The notes: a model not told the origin generated them from the letters alone. 12,102 nt of DNA from Clostridiales bacterium (GCA_014799645.1 JAAVHQ010000020.1:28163-40264); one strand, 5' to 3'; numbered from the stretch's first letter, positions 1 to 8,912 are shown. Numbers and translations are program-made.

Positions 1-3000
1 AATATACTTGGATGGACGAAAACGGTCTCCTTTACAGAGGAACGACCGCGAAACCAGAGAAAGCTATGTATGGGGATAATACTGTAAAGACGGGACAAAG
101 ACAACTTTATAAGCATACCGTTGCCACGACTATGTACGGCGGCGACGTATCCGACGACGAGCAGGGACTTATCAAGCAGCTTAAGTACCGTCCGCGTTCA
201 AGCAATTACGGATATTACATAACAGGCTTGTACGCTCCCGCGGGCGAGGTCATCAAGGTTGAAATAAGCGCCGCAAATATGAATGCGACGGGCGGACTTA
301 CGTTCCACATAGGTCAATGTCTTTACAACGGCAAAAATAACAATATTTGGCCTGAGAAGAATGCAATGAACCGCTTCCCAATGATAATGAATACGTTGCA
401 ATTTACGAAGAACACCACGAAGTACAATCCGGAAACCGATACCTACGTAGGCTATATAGGCTCGTTCGTCGGCGGTCCGATATATATTCGCAACGAATCC
501 GTGACTTTTGACGTAACGATTTCGGGCGGCGTGGCGTATAGACACTTCATTTTGGGATATACTTCGCAAAAAGAATTTGAAGAGACGAGCAAGTCGACCG
601 CTCCTTACTTCGATTTGGACGTATGGGATTGCGGAGTATTGCATTCCGGACCGCTTAGACAAGCGAGGAACTATTCTTACGAAGATATTTACAAGGCTGC
701 GGTATTGTGGGATAAGGTCGCTTCCGTAACCACTACCAACGGCAGTAAGCAAGGTATAGTATTTCTATACGACCCATTCGTTGCGGCAGGCGCGGCAGTT
801 GCGTTCCCCGGACAAGGCTCTGTAAACTGTCCGGAAAGTTGGATGAGAGACGCTCTCAACTATAACGGAATAGTGACTTCGGGCAGTTGGGGTAACTTCC
901 ACGAATATCATCACAACTTCCAAAATTACGGTCTTGGCAGCGGCGCGGACGGAGAAGTAACGAACAACGGACTTAACCTTGTATCTTACAGTCTGTTCAC
1001 AAAGATTTCCGCAAATAGAGGAGTAAACTCTTACGGCGCGCAAGGTCTTAGCGGTTGGAACCGCTATACAAGCTCGACTTGGGCTTTGAATCAAGTAAAT
1101 ACAGGCTCGATAGGAAGTACCAACGGTCTTGCCATTTATGCGACTTTGTTGCACAATTTCGGACAAGAACAGTACATAAAAGCGCGCGGAACGTCAGGAA
1201 AGAATAATTACTTAAATAGATGGGCAAGCAACACTCATCAAGACATGACGTATTACGCATCTAAGATAGAATCTTACGGCGGTGGAACTTATACTCCTTC
1301 GCAGGCGATTCAGAACGCCAACTATCCGCTCTTCATACCGGTAGCGTCCGTTTATCAGACGGGTAGAAGTTATATGTACGACGACGTAAAGCGCGACATC
1401 AAGACCATGCAACCGTACGTCATCCCATTCGGATACAATTTCACAGTCGACTTGCGTCCGTATAACGTGCAAAACAATCAGTACGTGAACGGCAGCGTGA
1501 TTATCGGCGCCGGCTTTAAGTATACGATCAAGTCAGTGTCGCAACCAGAGAACGGTCGTCTTGTCGAGACGGAAACCCCTGACGTGTACACCTATATTCC
1601 AGATACTAGCGTCATCAGCCTACTTTCGGGACAAATTAGGGTGACGATTGAGATTACGACTACGGACGGAGCAAAGGAGTGGAACGGACACAGACTTGAC
1701 GACGTGGATTTGATACTCGAATTCCAGCAGACGCACGAGAGCAAGAAAACGACGTTGGAGAGGACTGTCTACAACTTTGATTCAGACAAGATGTATACCG
1801 ACGCCGTTGAGGCTTTCGAGAGCGGTTTCGCAGGCTATTCGTCAGTAAGTACAAGAGACCATTCCAATCCGACGCAGAATGCTAATACGGATATTTGGTT
1901 TGCTACAAGCAACAACAATCCCAATTTCGTATTGACGGACAATCACGTTGACGTTGTGGACGGCAAACTATACTTTTCCGATGACGGAAAATATAGAATA
2001 TATTTGCGCGGAAGAAGCAACTGCGCATTGTATTTCTCGTTTACAGGTTTTGACAACACGTATCAACTCGGCGCTAGGATTACCAAAGATACGCCGTTTG
2101 TAGACAAGAGTAAGACCTATCAATTCCGTAACGATCCTACTACGTACTTTGACATACAGTTCTCACAAGGCAATGTCACCGTCACAGTGTACGCAAATGC
2201 GGACGACGAAGAGGGAAAGACTTACACTTATAAGATTGACATTAAAGAAGGCAAACAGTCTATCGAGAACTGGCTCTATATCAAAGAAGTGTTGGTTGTT
2301 CAAAAGAGCAGCAGTAGTTTTGTCGGCGTGGGTATGAGACCGTGGACAGAAGCGGCGTTCACAATGACTGAAAAGTATTATAAAAGTGACGATAATGAAA
2401 TCACCACCGACAACGAAAACTTTGAGGATGAACTTGCCTATACGAAGACGATTTACGTCAACCAAGCGAACGCCGAAGTCGCATATTCGATAAAGGATAA
2501 GAAGAAAGAGGATGATGAGGACGAGCCGATAACTTATTATTACAAAAAGAACGGCAATACCTGGGAACCGTCGACTTTGGAAGAGGTTACGGAAATCACA
2601 AGAAACCGTATGATTGAACCTGCCGCTGTAACAAGTAGTTCTCAACCGACGTATTCCAACGCGTACAGACGCTCATACGAGTTGCCTGACAACAAAGGCT
2701 TTACCAGCGAATACTTCTACAAGAAGACGTACAACTACAATTTCAGTTATTCGGATAGAGTAAACTATAAAGCAAAGAGTATAGTAAAGATAAGCAATAA
2801 CGGAGAGAGCGCATATCCTGCAGCAAATCTTATCGACGGAAATACGGGTTCGAGTTTCCATACCGCGAATACGGGAACTACTCCTATATCCGCAAACAAT
2901 CCGTTTGAACTTGAAGTGGATATGGGCGAAGTCATAAAGGCAAATCACGTGACGTTCTATTATTACAATAAGGGTTCGAACAGTAAAAACAACGTCGGTA

Positions 3001-3638
3001 TGGTCAAGACGTTTACGTTGCAAGGCAGTCTTTCGGGAGAAGACAACAGTTGGTTCGACATCGTCTCAAAGACCGATTACGTAAACGACAAATCGCCGTC
3101 CAACGTCACGTTCGACTTTGAGACGACAGAGTTCCGTTATTATAGACTATACGTTACCGCTACGGATAACGGACGTCATTTTGCAATGAATGAAATTGCG
3201 TTCTACAACTATAATCCCGAAAAAGACCTCTCGCTGAAAGGTAACGGAGCAAATAATCTATCTCTTGACGATAAGAACGTATTTAGGTTCAGTGAAAACA
3301 ACTGGTTGGGTATGTCCGTGGAGTCGGTATTCGGTCACGTCTACGTAGGAAAAGCGTCATCAACGTTGAAGTTTGAGTTTGAGGGAACGAGAATAGGATT
3401 TATTACCTCTCAAGCGGCTATGTTTGACAACAACTTTGAAGTATTCGTTGACGGCAAGAAAGTCAATTCGGTTGACTTGTGGCCGGTGAACGGAGCGTTT
3501 GGAATAACTTACCTTTCTCAAAGACTTCCTGCCGCAAAAGATGAGAACGGAGAAATTTGCAATAGGCACGTAGTTATGGTGAGATGTTTGGGTCTTGTCG
3601 GACTTGACTCGGTAGTCTACTATACCGAAGCCAACTAA
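1..3638 (+). CDS. M60-family (enhancin/mucinase-like) metallopeptidase with discoidin domain, 5'-partial
   Basis: This is a large, probably secreted zinc metallopeptidase that likely cleaves mucin-type O-glycoproteins, as known M60 enzymes do. The frame is open to the left edge, and the first ATG (12) has no ribosome-binding site, so the N-terminus and any signal peptide lie outside the window. Numbering from that Met, residues ~60-190 form a beta-rich M60 N-terminal region (GLYAPAGEVI). The catalytic motif is H297-E-Y-H-H301, followed by E315 in GEVTNN, which fits the family pattern HExxH-x(8-28)-E. Beta-rich regions follow; a PA14-like fold around 640-690 is only a guess. A charged Lys/Asp/Glu linker lies near 828-840, and an F5/8 type C (CBM32-like) domain at ~920-1067. 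A C-terminal beta module (~1080-1205) contains FEGTRIGF. No LPxTG or C-terminal anchor is visible. Family assignment is firm; the substrate is inferred. Confidence 0.88.
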   Translation, partial: YTWMDENGLLYRGTTAKPEKAMYGDNTVKTGQRQLYKHTVATTMYGGDVSDDEQGLIKQLKYRPRSSNYGYYITGLYAPAGEVIKVEISAANMNATGGLTFHIGQCLYNGKNNNIWPEKNAMNRFPMIMNTLQFTKNTTKYNPETDTYVGYIGSFVGGPIYIRNESVTFDVTISGGVAYRHFILGYTSQKEFEETSKSTAPYFDLDVWDCGVLHSGPLRQARNYSYEDIYKAAVLWDKVASVTTTNGSKQGIVFLYDPFVAAGAAVAFPGQGSVNCPESWMRDALNYNGIVTSGSWGNFHEYHHNFQNYGLGSGADGEVTNNGLNLVSYSLFTKISANRGVNSYGAQGLSGWNRYTSSTWALNQVNTGSIGSTNGLAIYATLLHNFGQEQYIKARGTSGKNNYLNRWASNTHQDMTYYASKIESYGGGTYTPSQAIQNANYPLFIPVASVYQTGRSYMYDDVKRDIKTMQPYVIPFGYNFTVDLRPYNVQNNQYVNGSVIIGAGFKYTIKSVSQPENGRLVETETPDVYTYIPDTSVISLLSGQIRVTIEITTTDGAKEWNGHRLDDVDLILEFQQTHESKKTTLERTVYNFDSDKMYTDAVEAFESGFAGYSSVSTRDHSNPTQNANTDIWFATSNNNPNFVLTDNHVDVVDGKLYFSDDGKYRIYLRGRSNCALYFSFTGFDNTYQLGARITKDTPFVDKSKTYQFRNDPTTYFDIQFSQGNVTVTVYANADDEEGKTYTYKIDIKEGKQSIENWLYIKEVLVVQKSSSSFVGVGMRPWTEAAFTMTEKYYKSDDNEITTDNENFEDELAYTKTIYVNQANAEVAYSIKDKKKEDDEDEPITYYYKKNGNTWEPSTLEEVTEITRNRMIEPAAVTSSSQPTYSNAYRRSYELPDNKGFTSEYFYKKTYNYNFSYSDRVNYKAKSIVKISNNGESAYPAANLIDGNTGSSFHTANTGTTPISANNPFELEVDMGEVIKANHVTFYYYNKGSNSKNNVGMVKTFTLQGSLSGEDNSWFDIVSKTDYVNDKSPSNVTFDFETTEFRYYRLYVTATDNGRHFAMNEIAFYNYNPEKDLSLKGNGANNLSLDDKNVFRFSENNWLGMSVESVFGHVYVGKASSTLKFEFEGTRIGFITSQAAMFDNNFEVFVDGKKVNSVDLWPVNGAFGITYLSQRLPAAKDENGEICNRHVVMVRCLGLVGLDSVVYYTEAN

Positions 3639-3850
3639 GATTTATCAGAAAGCACGAGTTTAGCAAAAGCTTCAAAAGAGTAACCGTCTTTGCTTGGATA
3701 GCCGTCAGCGGCATTGAAAAAGCAGGACGGTATTTCTTTTTTCTTAATATTCTTCGCTATGCAAAGGGAACAGCCCTTATCGTGATTCGTCGGATGCAAG
3801 GGACATGCGCGGTCTTTACAAGTACAAAATTCGCTTAAATTCTTTTCCAT
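3635..3850 (-). CDS. Small Cys-rich protein, DUF6485-like
   Basis: This 71-residue cytoplasmic protein has eye-catching conserved-looking cysteines: C9-x-C11, C16, C27-xx-C30 and C43. They sit in the contexts CPLHPTNHDKGC and EIPSCFFN, which match my memory of the DUF6485 family of Clostridia. The cysteine and histidine spacing suggests metal (zinc) binding, but no function is known to me. The ATG at 3850 has a GAGGT Shine-Dalgarno 5-6 bases upstream and a perfect consensus promoter about 30 bases further up, so expression is well supported. Its stop overlaps the stop of the convergent peptidase gene by 4 bp, with no clear terminator between them. Confidence 0.85.
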   Translation of the reverse strand: MEKNLSEFCTCKDRACPLHPTNHDKGCSLCIAKNIKKKEIPSCFFNAADGYPSKDGYSFEAFAKLVLSDKS

Positions 3851-3886
3851 TCGTACCTCGTGACAGTGGGTGTTTTAATCATAAAT

Positions 3887-3915
3887 ATTATATCTTGGCA
3901 AATATGCGTTGTCAA
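3887..3915 (-). promoter_or_regulatory. Consensus SigA promoter of the DUF6485-like gene
   Basis: Read on the minus strand, TTGACA (3915-3910) is followed by a 17-base spacer and TATAAT (3892-3887). Both hexamers match the consensus exactly at the ideal spacing. The predicted start lies near 3880, giving a ~30-base leader that includes the GAGGT ribosome-binding site. A strong constitutive promoter is inferred. Confidence 0.85.
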
Positions 3916-3939
3916 TGCGCCGTCCTGAGATAATTACAC

Positions 3940-3968
3940 TTGATTTATTCAATCATTTAATGTAAAAT
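3940..3968 (+). promoter_or_regulatory. Promoter of the tilS operon, probably leaderless
   Basis: TTGATT (3940-3945), a 17-base spacer and TAAAAT (3963-3968) form a good SigA-type promoter. Transcription would start about 6-7 bases after the -10 box, at ~3974-3976. That coincides with the A of the tilS ATG at 3975. No Shine-Dalgarno precedes that ATG, consistent with a leaderless mRNA. The start site is predicted, not measured. Confidence 0.65.
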
Positions 3969-3974
3969 ATAAGT

Positions 3975-5267
3975 ATGTTGGAAGGATTTGCATACGCGTA
4001 TATAGAAAAGTTTGAAAAACTTGCTTTAGCGGTGAGCGGAGGCAAGGACTCTATGGCTATGCTGAACGCTTTCTTGAGGAGCGTCGACAAAGACAAATTC
4101 TTCGTAGTGACGGTACATCACAATTTGCGTGGCGACGAGGGCAAAAGAGACAGGGACTTCGTGGTCGAATTTTGTCAAAAAAACAACGTAGAATGCTTTG
4201 TCTATGAAGAGGATATACCGACCTTTTGCGCGGACAATAAGTATACCGTCGAGCAAGGCGCAAGGATAAGGCGCAGGCAGATTTTCAAAGATTTGGTGGA
4301 TTCTCGCAAGGCGCAAAGAGTGGTTACCGCGCACCATCTATCCGACAATGTAGAAAGCATACTTATGCACATATTCAGAGGAAGCGGACTTAAAGGTCTG
4401 TGCGGAATGAGCCTTGACGACGGTACGCTTTTAAGACCCATGCTCGATTGCACTCGCGAGAGCATTGACGGGTATATTGCCAAATACGAAATACCGTACG
4501 TCGAGGACAGTACCAACGCTAGCGTGGACTATACGCGCAACCGCCTTAGAAGAGAAATCATACCGCTTATCAAAAGCGTGTACGGCGGACTTGACGTCAA
4601 CGTGGCAAGGCTTTCGCAAAGGGCGGAAGAAATATGGCAATATCTTGACGGCTTTTGCTCGGATTTCCGCGTCCTAGACGGCGAGGTATTGATACCTCTT
4701 GAAACGTTTGACAAAGAAGACGCTATAGTCGCGCAGACGGTAATCAATGCCGTGGACAGTATTACGAGCAGAGTGGATTTGACGAGCAAGCATATTGAGG
4801 CAATACGAGCGCTCAAAGACAAACAGAGCGGAGCAAGCGTGGATTTGCCCTTTAATCTAAAAGCGCATAGACAAAGCGATTGTGTGGCTTTGGCTTTCGA
4901 GGAAAAGAAATCGTATAGCGGAATTATCGACGGCTACGGCGACTACGATTTGGGCGATAGGATATTGACGATATCCAAAGAGTACAAAGACGGTTTGGTC
5001 TGCGATTTGGACAAACTCAAAGGTAGTGAAATTCGCAACAGACGGCAGGGCGATAATTTCAAAAGATATAAGGGCGGCAGTAAGAGTCTGGGCGATTATT
5101 TTACCGACAAAAAAGTGCCAAAGAGATTGCGCGACAACGCTGTCGTAGTGGCAAAAGAAAGCGTAGTGTATTTGCTTCCCGAATACGAGATAAGCGACTA
5201 TATCAAAGTCGACGATTCTACGGTCAATAAAGCGTATATCTCAATTAGGCAAAAGGGCGATTTGTGA
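3975..5267 (+). CDS. tilS: tRNA(Ile)-lysidine synthase TilS
   Basis: TilS uses ATP and lysine to convert C34 of the CAU-anticodon tRNA(Ile) to lysidine, switching it from AUG to AUA decoding; it is normally essential. The 430-residue length is usual for the family. The N-type ATP pyrophosphatase P-loop is S21-GGKDS26. Further family motifs are HHNLRGDEG, VEQGARIRRR, TAHHLSDNVES and the tRNA-binding stretch STNASVDYTRNRLRREI. The C-terminal TilS domain (~345-430) contains the family-typical IRNRRQGD and KKVPKRLRD. The start is fixed: an in-frame TAA lies at 3963-3965, so ATG 3975 is the only reasonable start, although it has no Shine-Dalgarno. It heads the tilS-cca-rmuC-PHP operon; its stop is 1 bp before cca. 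Confidence 0.96.
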   Translation: MLEGFAYAYIEKFEKLALAVSGGKDSMAMLNAFLRSVDKDKFFVVTVHHNLRGDEGKRDRDFVVEFCQKNNVECFVYEEDIPTFCADNKYTVEQGARIRRRQIFKDLVDSRKAQRVVTAHHLSDNVESILMHIFRGSGLKGLCGMSLDDGTLLRPMLDCTRESIDGYIAKYEIPYVEDSTNASVDYTRNRLRREIIPLIKSVYGGLDVNVARLSQRAEEIWQYLDGFCSDFRVLDGEVLIPLETFDKEDAIVAQTVINAVDSITSRVDLTSKHIEAIRALKDKQSGASVDLPFNLKAHRQSDCVALAFEEKKSYSGIIDGYGDYDLGDRILTISKEYKDGLVCDLDKLKGSEIRNRRQGDNFKRYKGGSKSLGDYFTDKKVPKRLRDNAVVVAKESVVYLLPEYEISDYIKVDDSTVNKAYISIRQKGDL

Positions 5268-5268
5268 T

Positions 5269-6633
5269 ATGGATAAGATTGTTTTGTCATCGCCCGAGTT
5301 AAGCGCGGAACTCAAAAAGATAAGCGGATATTTTCCCAAAGACAGACGGCTGTATGCCGTGGGCGGTTGCGTGCGCGACGCGTTGAGGGGAAAGCCGTGC
5401 TACGACGTCGATTTGGCAGGCGCGGTTACGCCCGAGCAGTTGAGTAAAATTCTTGCGGATAGCGAGTTCAAAGTATGCGAAGCGTCGCCGAGACTCGGCA
5501 CTATGATTATAAAGGGCAAGTACGCGTACGAATACACGACATTCAGGACGGACAGCTATCCGTCGGGAAGCGGAATTCATACGCCGACAAGCGTACAGTT
5601 TACCGACGATATCCAAGCTGACGCGAGAAGAAGAGATTTCAAATGCAACGCGGTATATTACGATATAGCAGACGAGAAAATCGTCGACCCTTTGGGCGGT
5701 ATCGCGGATATACGGGCAAGTGTGCTTTCCACCGTCGTCGACCCCGATATTACTTTGGGACAGGACGGATTGCGAATAATGCGTATGATAAGATTTGTAT
5801 CTACGTTGGGATATTCAATCGAGGAGAATACTTTGTCAAGCGCGATAAGGCTTGTGGGCGGACTGAACGACATCACCGTCGAAAGAATTAGGGAAGAACT
5901 TGACAAAATTCTCGCAGGCGAAAATTGTTATAAAGCGTTGAGACTGCTGAACCAAATCGGAGCGTTGAAAATCATTTTGCCCGAGGTCGCGCTCAACGAC
6001 GGCGTACCGCAAAAAATACAGTATCACAAGTACGACGTACTCGAACACATTTTCAAAGTGGTCGAGAATTGCCCGCCCGAGGTGAGGCTGGCGGGATTGT
6101 TCCACGACGTCGCAAAAGGCGTGTGCTATGCGCAAGACGGAAATACCTATTTGCACAACGTTGTCGGCGCGGGTATTACCAAAGACGTGTTGACTAGGCT
6201 CAAATATCCCAAGAAAGTAATTGAGCGTACGTCAAGGCTAGTGCGCGAGCATATGTTTGACGTCAACGGCAATTCGAGAGACGTCAAGTACAGAAGATTT
6301 ATCGCAAAGAATTTGGATATTCTCGACGATATTATCGCGCTTTTCAAAGCCGATTGCATAGGTACGGGATATCTTCAAGAATCGCGTACGGCGCAGAGGA
6401 TGAAAGAAATCTACCAAAAGATGCTCGACGAAAAAGTCGCAATGTCAATAGGCGAATTGAATATCGACGGCAAAGACCTTGCGCAGTTGGGATTTGAGGG
6501 CAAGGCGATAGGAGACGCGCTCGAAAGTCTTTGGGATATGTCTTTGAGAAATGCGGTAAAGAACGACAAAGACGTCTTGATTGAAATAGCAAAAAGAATG
6601 AAGAAAACTACCGATAAAAAGAAGGGTGTATAA
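5269..6633 (+). CDS. cca: CCA-adding tRNA nucleotidyltransferase with HD domain
   Basis: This class II nucleotidyltransferase builds or repairs the 3' CCA end of tRNA. Visible motifs are G32-G33-xx-R36-D37 and the catalytic carboxylates D46-x-D48, then RRRDFKCNA (R120-A128), DPLGG, and LR-IMR-MIRF (residues 168-176). The base-selecting motif, EDxxR in many CCA enzymes, reads Q165-D166-G-L-R169, so the key Asp and Arg are present but the first Glu is Gln. An HD domain follows (FHDVAKG, H279-D280), as in many bacterial CCA or poly(A) enzymes; it suggests phosphodiesterase or phosphatase activity on the 3' end. Length (454) is normal. A poly(A) polymerase cannot be fully excluded. It starts 1 bp after tilS, with AGGG about 11 bases upstream. 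Its TAA shares a base with the rmuC ATG (TAATG), suggesting coupled translation. Confidence 0.93.
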   Translation: MDKIVLSSPELSAELKKISGYFPKDRRLYAVGGCVRDALRGKPCYDVDLAGAVTPEQLSKILADSEFKVCEASPRLGTMIIKGKYAYEYTTFRTDSYPSGSGIHTPTSVQFTDDIQADARRRDFKCNAVYYDIADEKIVDPLGGIADIRASVLSTVVDPDITLGQDGLRIMRMIRFVSTLGYSIEENTLSSAIRLVGGLNDITVERIREELDKILAGENCYKALRLLNQIGALKIILPEVALNDGVPQKIQYHKYDVLEHIFKVVENCPPEVRLAGLFHDVAKGVCYAQDGNTYLHNVVGAGITKDVLTRLKYPKKVIERTSRLVREHMFDVNGNSRDVKYRRFIAKNLDILDDIIALFKADCIGTGYLQESRTAQRMKEIYQKMLDEKVAMSIGELNIDGKDLAQLGFEGKAIGDALESLWDMSLRNAVKNDKDVLIEIAKRMKKTTDKKKGV

Positions 6634-8075
6634 TGGAAAAGACGATAGGAATTATTTTGATAGTGTGCGCGGTGGCGAATTTGATTTTGCTACTTGTCTT
6701 TGGTATAAGAAAGAGGAAAAAAGATGCGCCAAGCGATAGCAACGTACTTTCGGAAGTTGAGACGTTGAACGACAATCTCAACGAGGTTAAAAACATCATA
6801 AACGAACATACTACGAGAGAAAAAGACAGCGTCTTGACGGCGTTCAACGCGTCCAACAGCACTTTGATTTTGATGTTGGAAAAGTATATGAATTCCTTCA
6901 AGCAGACGCTTGACGAAAATCTCAACACGACCAAAGAGCAGTTGAACGAAATAAGAGAAGAAATGCAACTTGCTACAAGGCAAATGAGCGCCAACACGAC
7001 GGACGCGTTGGAAAAGATGCAGGACAAGACGGAAAAGTCTCTGACCAATCTAAAAGACGACACGGGCAAGTCGTTGGACAGAATGAACGACGAAATCAAG
7101 ACTTCGCTCAAAGATATGAGAGAGGACAACCAAAAGCAACTTCTTGGCGTCAAGCAAGACAATGAAAAGCAACTCGAAAAGATGAGAGAGACCGTCGACG
7201 AGAAACTTTCGAGCACGTTGGACAAACGTATTCAAAACGCTTTCGAGATTGTCAACGACAGACTTGACAAAGTACAACGCGGTTTTGGCGAAATGCAAGA
7301 TTTGTCGACGAAAGTCACAAATCTCAACAAGATGTTCGCCAACGTCAAGACGAGAGGCGGTTGGGGCGAAGTGGCTTTGGAAAGTTTGCTCGATCAAATA
7401 CTTGCGCCCGAGCAGTACGCAAAGCAATTCCGTCTTAGCAGAAGTTCGCAAGAGGCGGTCGACTTTGTAATAGTCATGCCGGGTCAAGGCGACGAGAAAG
7501 TGTATTTGCCAATCGATTCGAAATTCCCGCTCGATAAGTACATCAGACTTGTAGAGGCGAGCGAAGAGGGCGACGCCGAAAAGGTGGAAATCGCAAGAAA
7601 ATCGCTTGTCGACGAGGTGAAGAGAGAGGCAAGGTCAATATCTTCGAAATACATAAAAGTTCCGACGACGACCAACTTCGCCGTGATGTACGTTCCCACC
7701 GAAGGACTTTACGCGGAGATTGCCAAGGACAGCGCGTTGACAAGTCAACTTCAAAACGACTTCAACGTGACGGTATGCGGACCGACGACGGTTACCGCTC
7801 TTCTCAACAGCCTGCAAGTAGGATTCACCACGCTCAAAATTCAAAAGCGTAGCGGAGATATCGTCAAGGAACTCAATAAGTTCAGAAAAGATTTTGTCAA
7901 GTATACCGAACTTATCGGCAAGGTGAAGAAGAATGCGACGACTGTCGTCACGACGATTGAGGACGTCGAGAAGCGTAACGATATGATAAATCAAAGACTG
8001 TCCAAAGTGGTCGGCGATTTGCCCGTCGACGACGATACTAGACTTATTGCAAGCGACGAGGTTACGGAGGATTGA
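6633..8075 (+). CDS. rmuC: RmuC-family DNA recombination protein
   Basis: RmuC proteins carry a PD-(D/E)xK-like nuclease fold and, in E. coli, limit recombination between inverted repeats. This copy has the standard layout. One N-terminal membrane helix (residues ~4-23) ends in a basic RKRKK stretch that should keep the bulk in the cytoplasm. A long coiled coil (~30-235), rich in Glu, Lys, Asn and Asp, follows. The conserved RmuC core begins with R-GG-WGE (G242-E246), then VDFVIVMPG, LPIDSKFPLDKY and YVPTEGLYAE. The length, 480 residues, is typical. It is translationally linked to cca (1-base overlap) and to the PHP gene (TGATG). Exact biochemical activity is unproven for the family. Confidence 0.93.
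   Translation: MEKTIGIILIVCAVANLILLLVFGIRKRKKDAPSDSNVLSEVETLNDNLNEVKNIINEHTTREKDSVLTAFNASNSTLILMLEKYMNSFKQTLDENLNTTKEQLNEIREEMQLATRQMSANTTDALEKMQDKTEKSLTNLKDDTGKSLDRMNDEIKTSLKDMREDNQKQLLGVKQDNEKQLEKMRETVDEKLSSTLDKRIQNAFEIVNDRLDKVQRGFGEMQDLSTKVTNLNKMFANVKTRGGWGEVALESLLDQILAPEQYAKQFRLSRSSQEAVDFVIVMPGQGDEKVYLPIDSKFPLDKYIRLVEASEEGDAEKVEIARKSLVDEVKREARSISSKYIKVPTTTNFAVMYVPTEGLYAEIAKDSALTSQLQNDFNVTVCGPTTVTALLNSLQVGFTTLKIQKRSGDIVKELNKFRKDFVKYTELIGKVKKNATTVVTTIEDVEKRNDMINQRLSKVVGDLPVDDDTRLIASDEVTED
8066..8070 (+). promoter_or_regulatory. Ribosome-binding site that sets the PHP start
   Basis: GGAGG lies 4 bases before ATG 8075 and only 1 base before the in-frame TTG at 8072. The spacing therefore favours the ATG, which overlaps the rmuC stop as TGATG. 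Confidence 0.75.
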
Positions 8076-8887
8076 TGAAGATAGATTTGCATATACACAG
8101 CGCGTTGAGCGACGGTACGGACTCGCCGAAGAGCATAGTCGATAAGGCAAAGAGTTTGGGAATAGAGTGCATATCCATTACCGACCACGACTGTATCGGC
8201 GCGATAGCGGACGCCAAAGACTACGCGATAAAAAAGGGTATACGGTATATCAATGGCGTGGAACTCTCGACTTTTTCCGTGTCGGAAATACATATACTGG
8301 GTTACGGCTTTGACGAGAACAATTCCCAGCTTCTCGAAAAACTCGATTATTTTGAGAACAAGCGCAAGGAAAGAGCGAAGATTATTCTCGATAGGCTCTA
8401 CGATATGGGAATAAAACTCAATCGCGACGCGCTTCCCAAAGACAGCGCAAGCGTGGGAAGATTGCATATCGCGAAACTTATGGTAGAGCAAAATTACGTC
8501 GCCACAATACCCGAGGCGTTCGACAAATATCTCGGCGCGAACGGAAAAGCGTACTGTCCGTCAAAGCGTATTACGCCATTTCAAGGCGTGCAACTTATTA
8601 AGCAAGCCAAAGGCTATCCCGTCATTGCGCACCCGTTGAGGTTTTTGCAACAGAATACGTTGCGACCGCTTATTGACGGATTGATGCAATTCGGCTTAGA
8701 AGGTATCGAGGCGTATTATCCTACGCACGACAAGCAAGTGTCAAGCGAATTGAAGTCGCTCGCTAAGCGATATAAACTTATAGCAACAGGCGGTACGGAC
8801 TACCACGGCGAAAACCGAAATATAGAACTTGGAAGCGTAAATTTCCAACTCGACGGATATACTCAATCTAAATTGAATATAAAATAA
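8075..8887 (+). CDS. PHP-domain phosphoesterase (RNase AM / TrpH / YciV-like)
   Basis: This 270-residue protein is a single PHP domain with a complete set of expected metal ligands: H6-x-H8, D13, H38 (in ITDHD), E63 (NGVELS), H73, H186 (VIAHP), and D242 with H244 (GGTDYHGEN). The family holds a trinuclear metal centre. Members such as YciV/RNase AM and TrpH remove 5' nucleotides from RNA or DNA, or hydrolyse 3',5'-nucleoside bisphosphates (pAp). Those activities fit an operon of tRNA and DNA maintenance genes. The exact substrate cannot be read from sequence. The ATG overlaps the rmuC stop, so translational coupling is likely. Confidence 0.9.
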   Translation: MKIDLHIHSALSDGTDSPKSIVDKAKSLGIECISITDHDCIGAIADAKDYAIKKGIRYINGVELSTFSVSEIHILGYGFDENNSQLLEKLDYFENKRKERAKIILDRLYDMGIKLNRDALPKDSASVGRLHIAKLMVEQNYVATIPEAFDKYLGANGKAYCPSKRITPFQGVQLIKQAKGYPVIAHPLRFLQQNTLRPLIDGLMQFGLEGIEAYYPTHDKQVSSELKSLAKRYKLIATGGTDYHGENRNIELGSVNFQLDGYTQSKLNIK

Positions 8888-8912
8888 ATATAATAAAAGT
8901 GAGGACAAAACT

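Noticed and set aside
198..752. Minus-strand open frames inside the peptidase gene
   Set aside because: No ribosome-binding sites or recognisable domains; the plus-strand protein has clear M60 motifs.
3609..3628. Small hairpin TCGGTA...TACCGA at the end of the peptidase gene
   Set aside because: Only 6 bp, lies within the coding region and has no T-run, so it is not a convincing terminator.
6608..7225. Long minus-strand open frame opposite rmuC
   Set aside because: Ser/Leu/Phe-rich product is the complement of the Lys/Glu/Asp-rich coiled coil on the plus strand; no start signals.
8072..8074. In-frame TTG as start of the PHP gene
   Set aside because: It lies only 1 base after GGAGG; ATG 8075 has better spacing and gives the usual MKIDLHIHS start.
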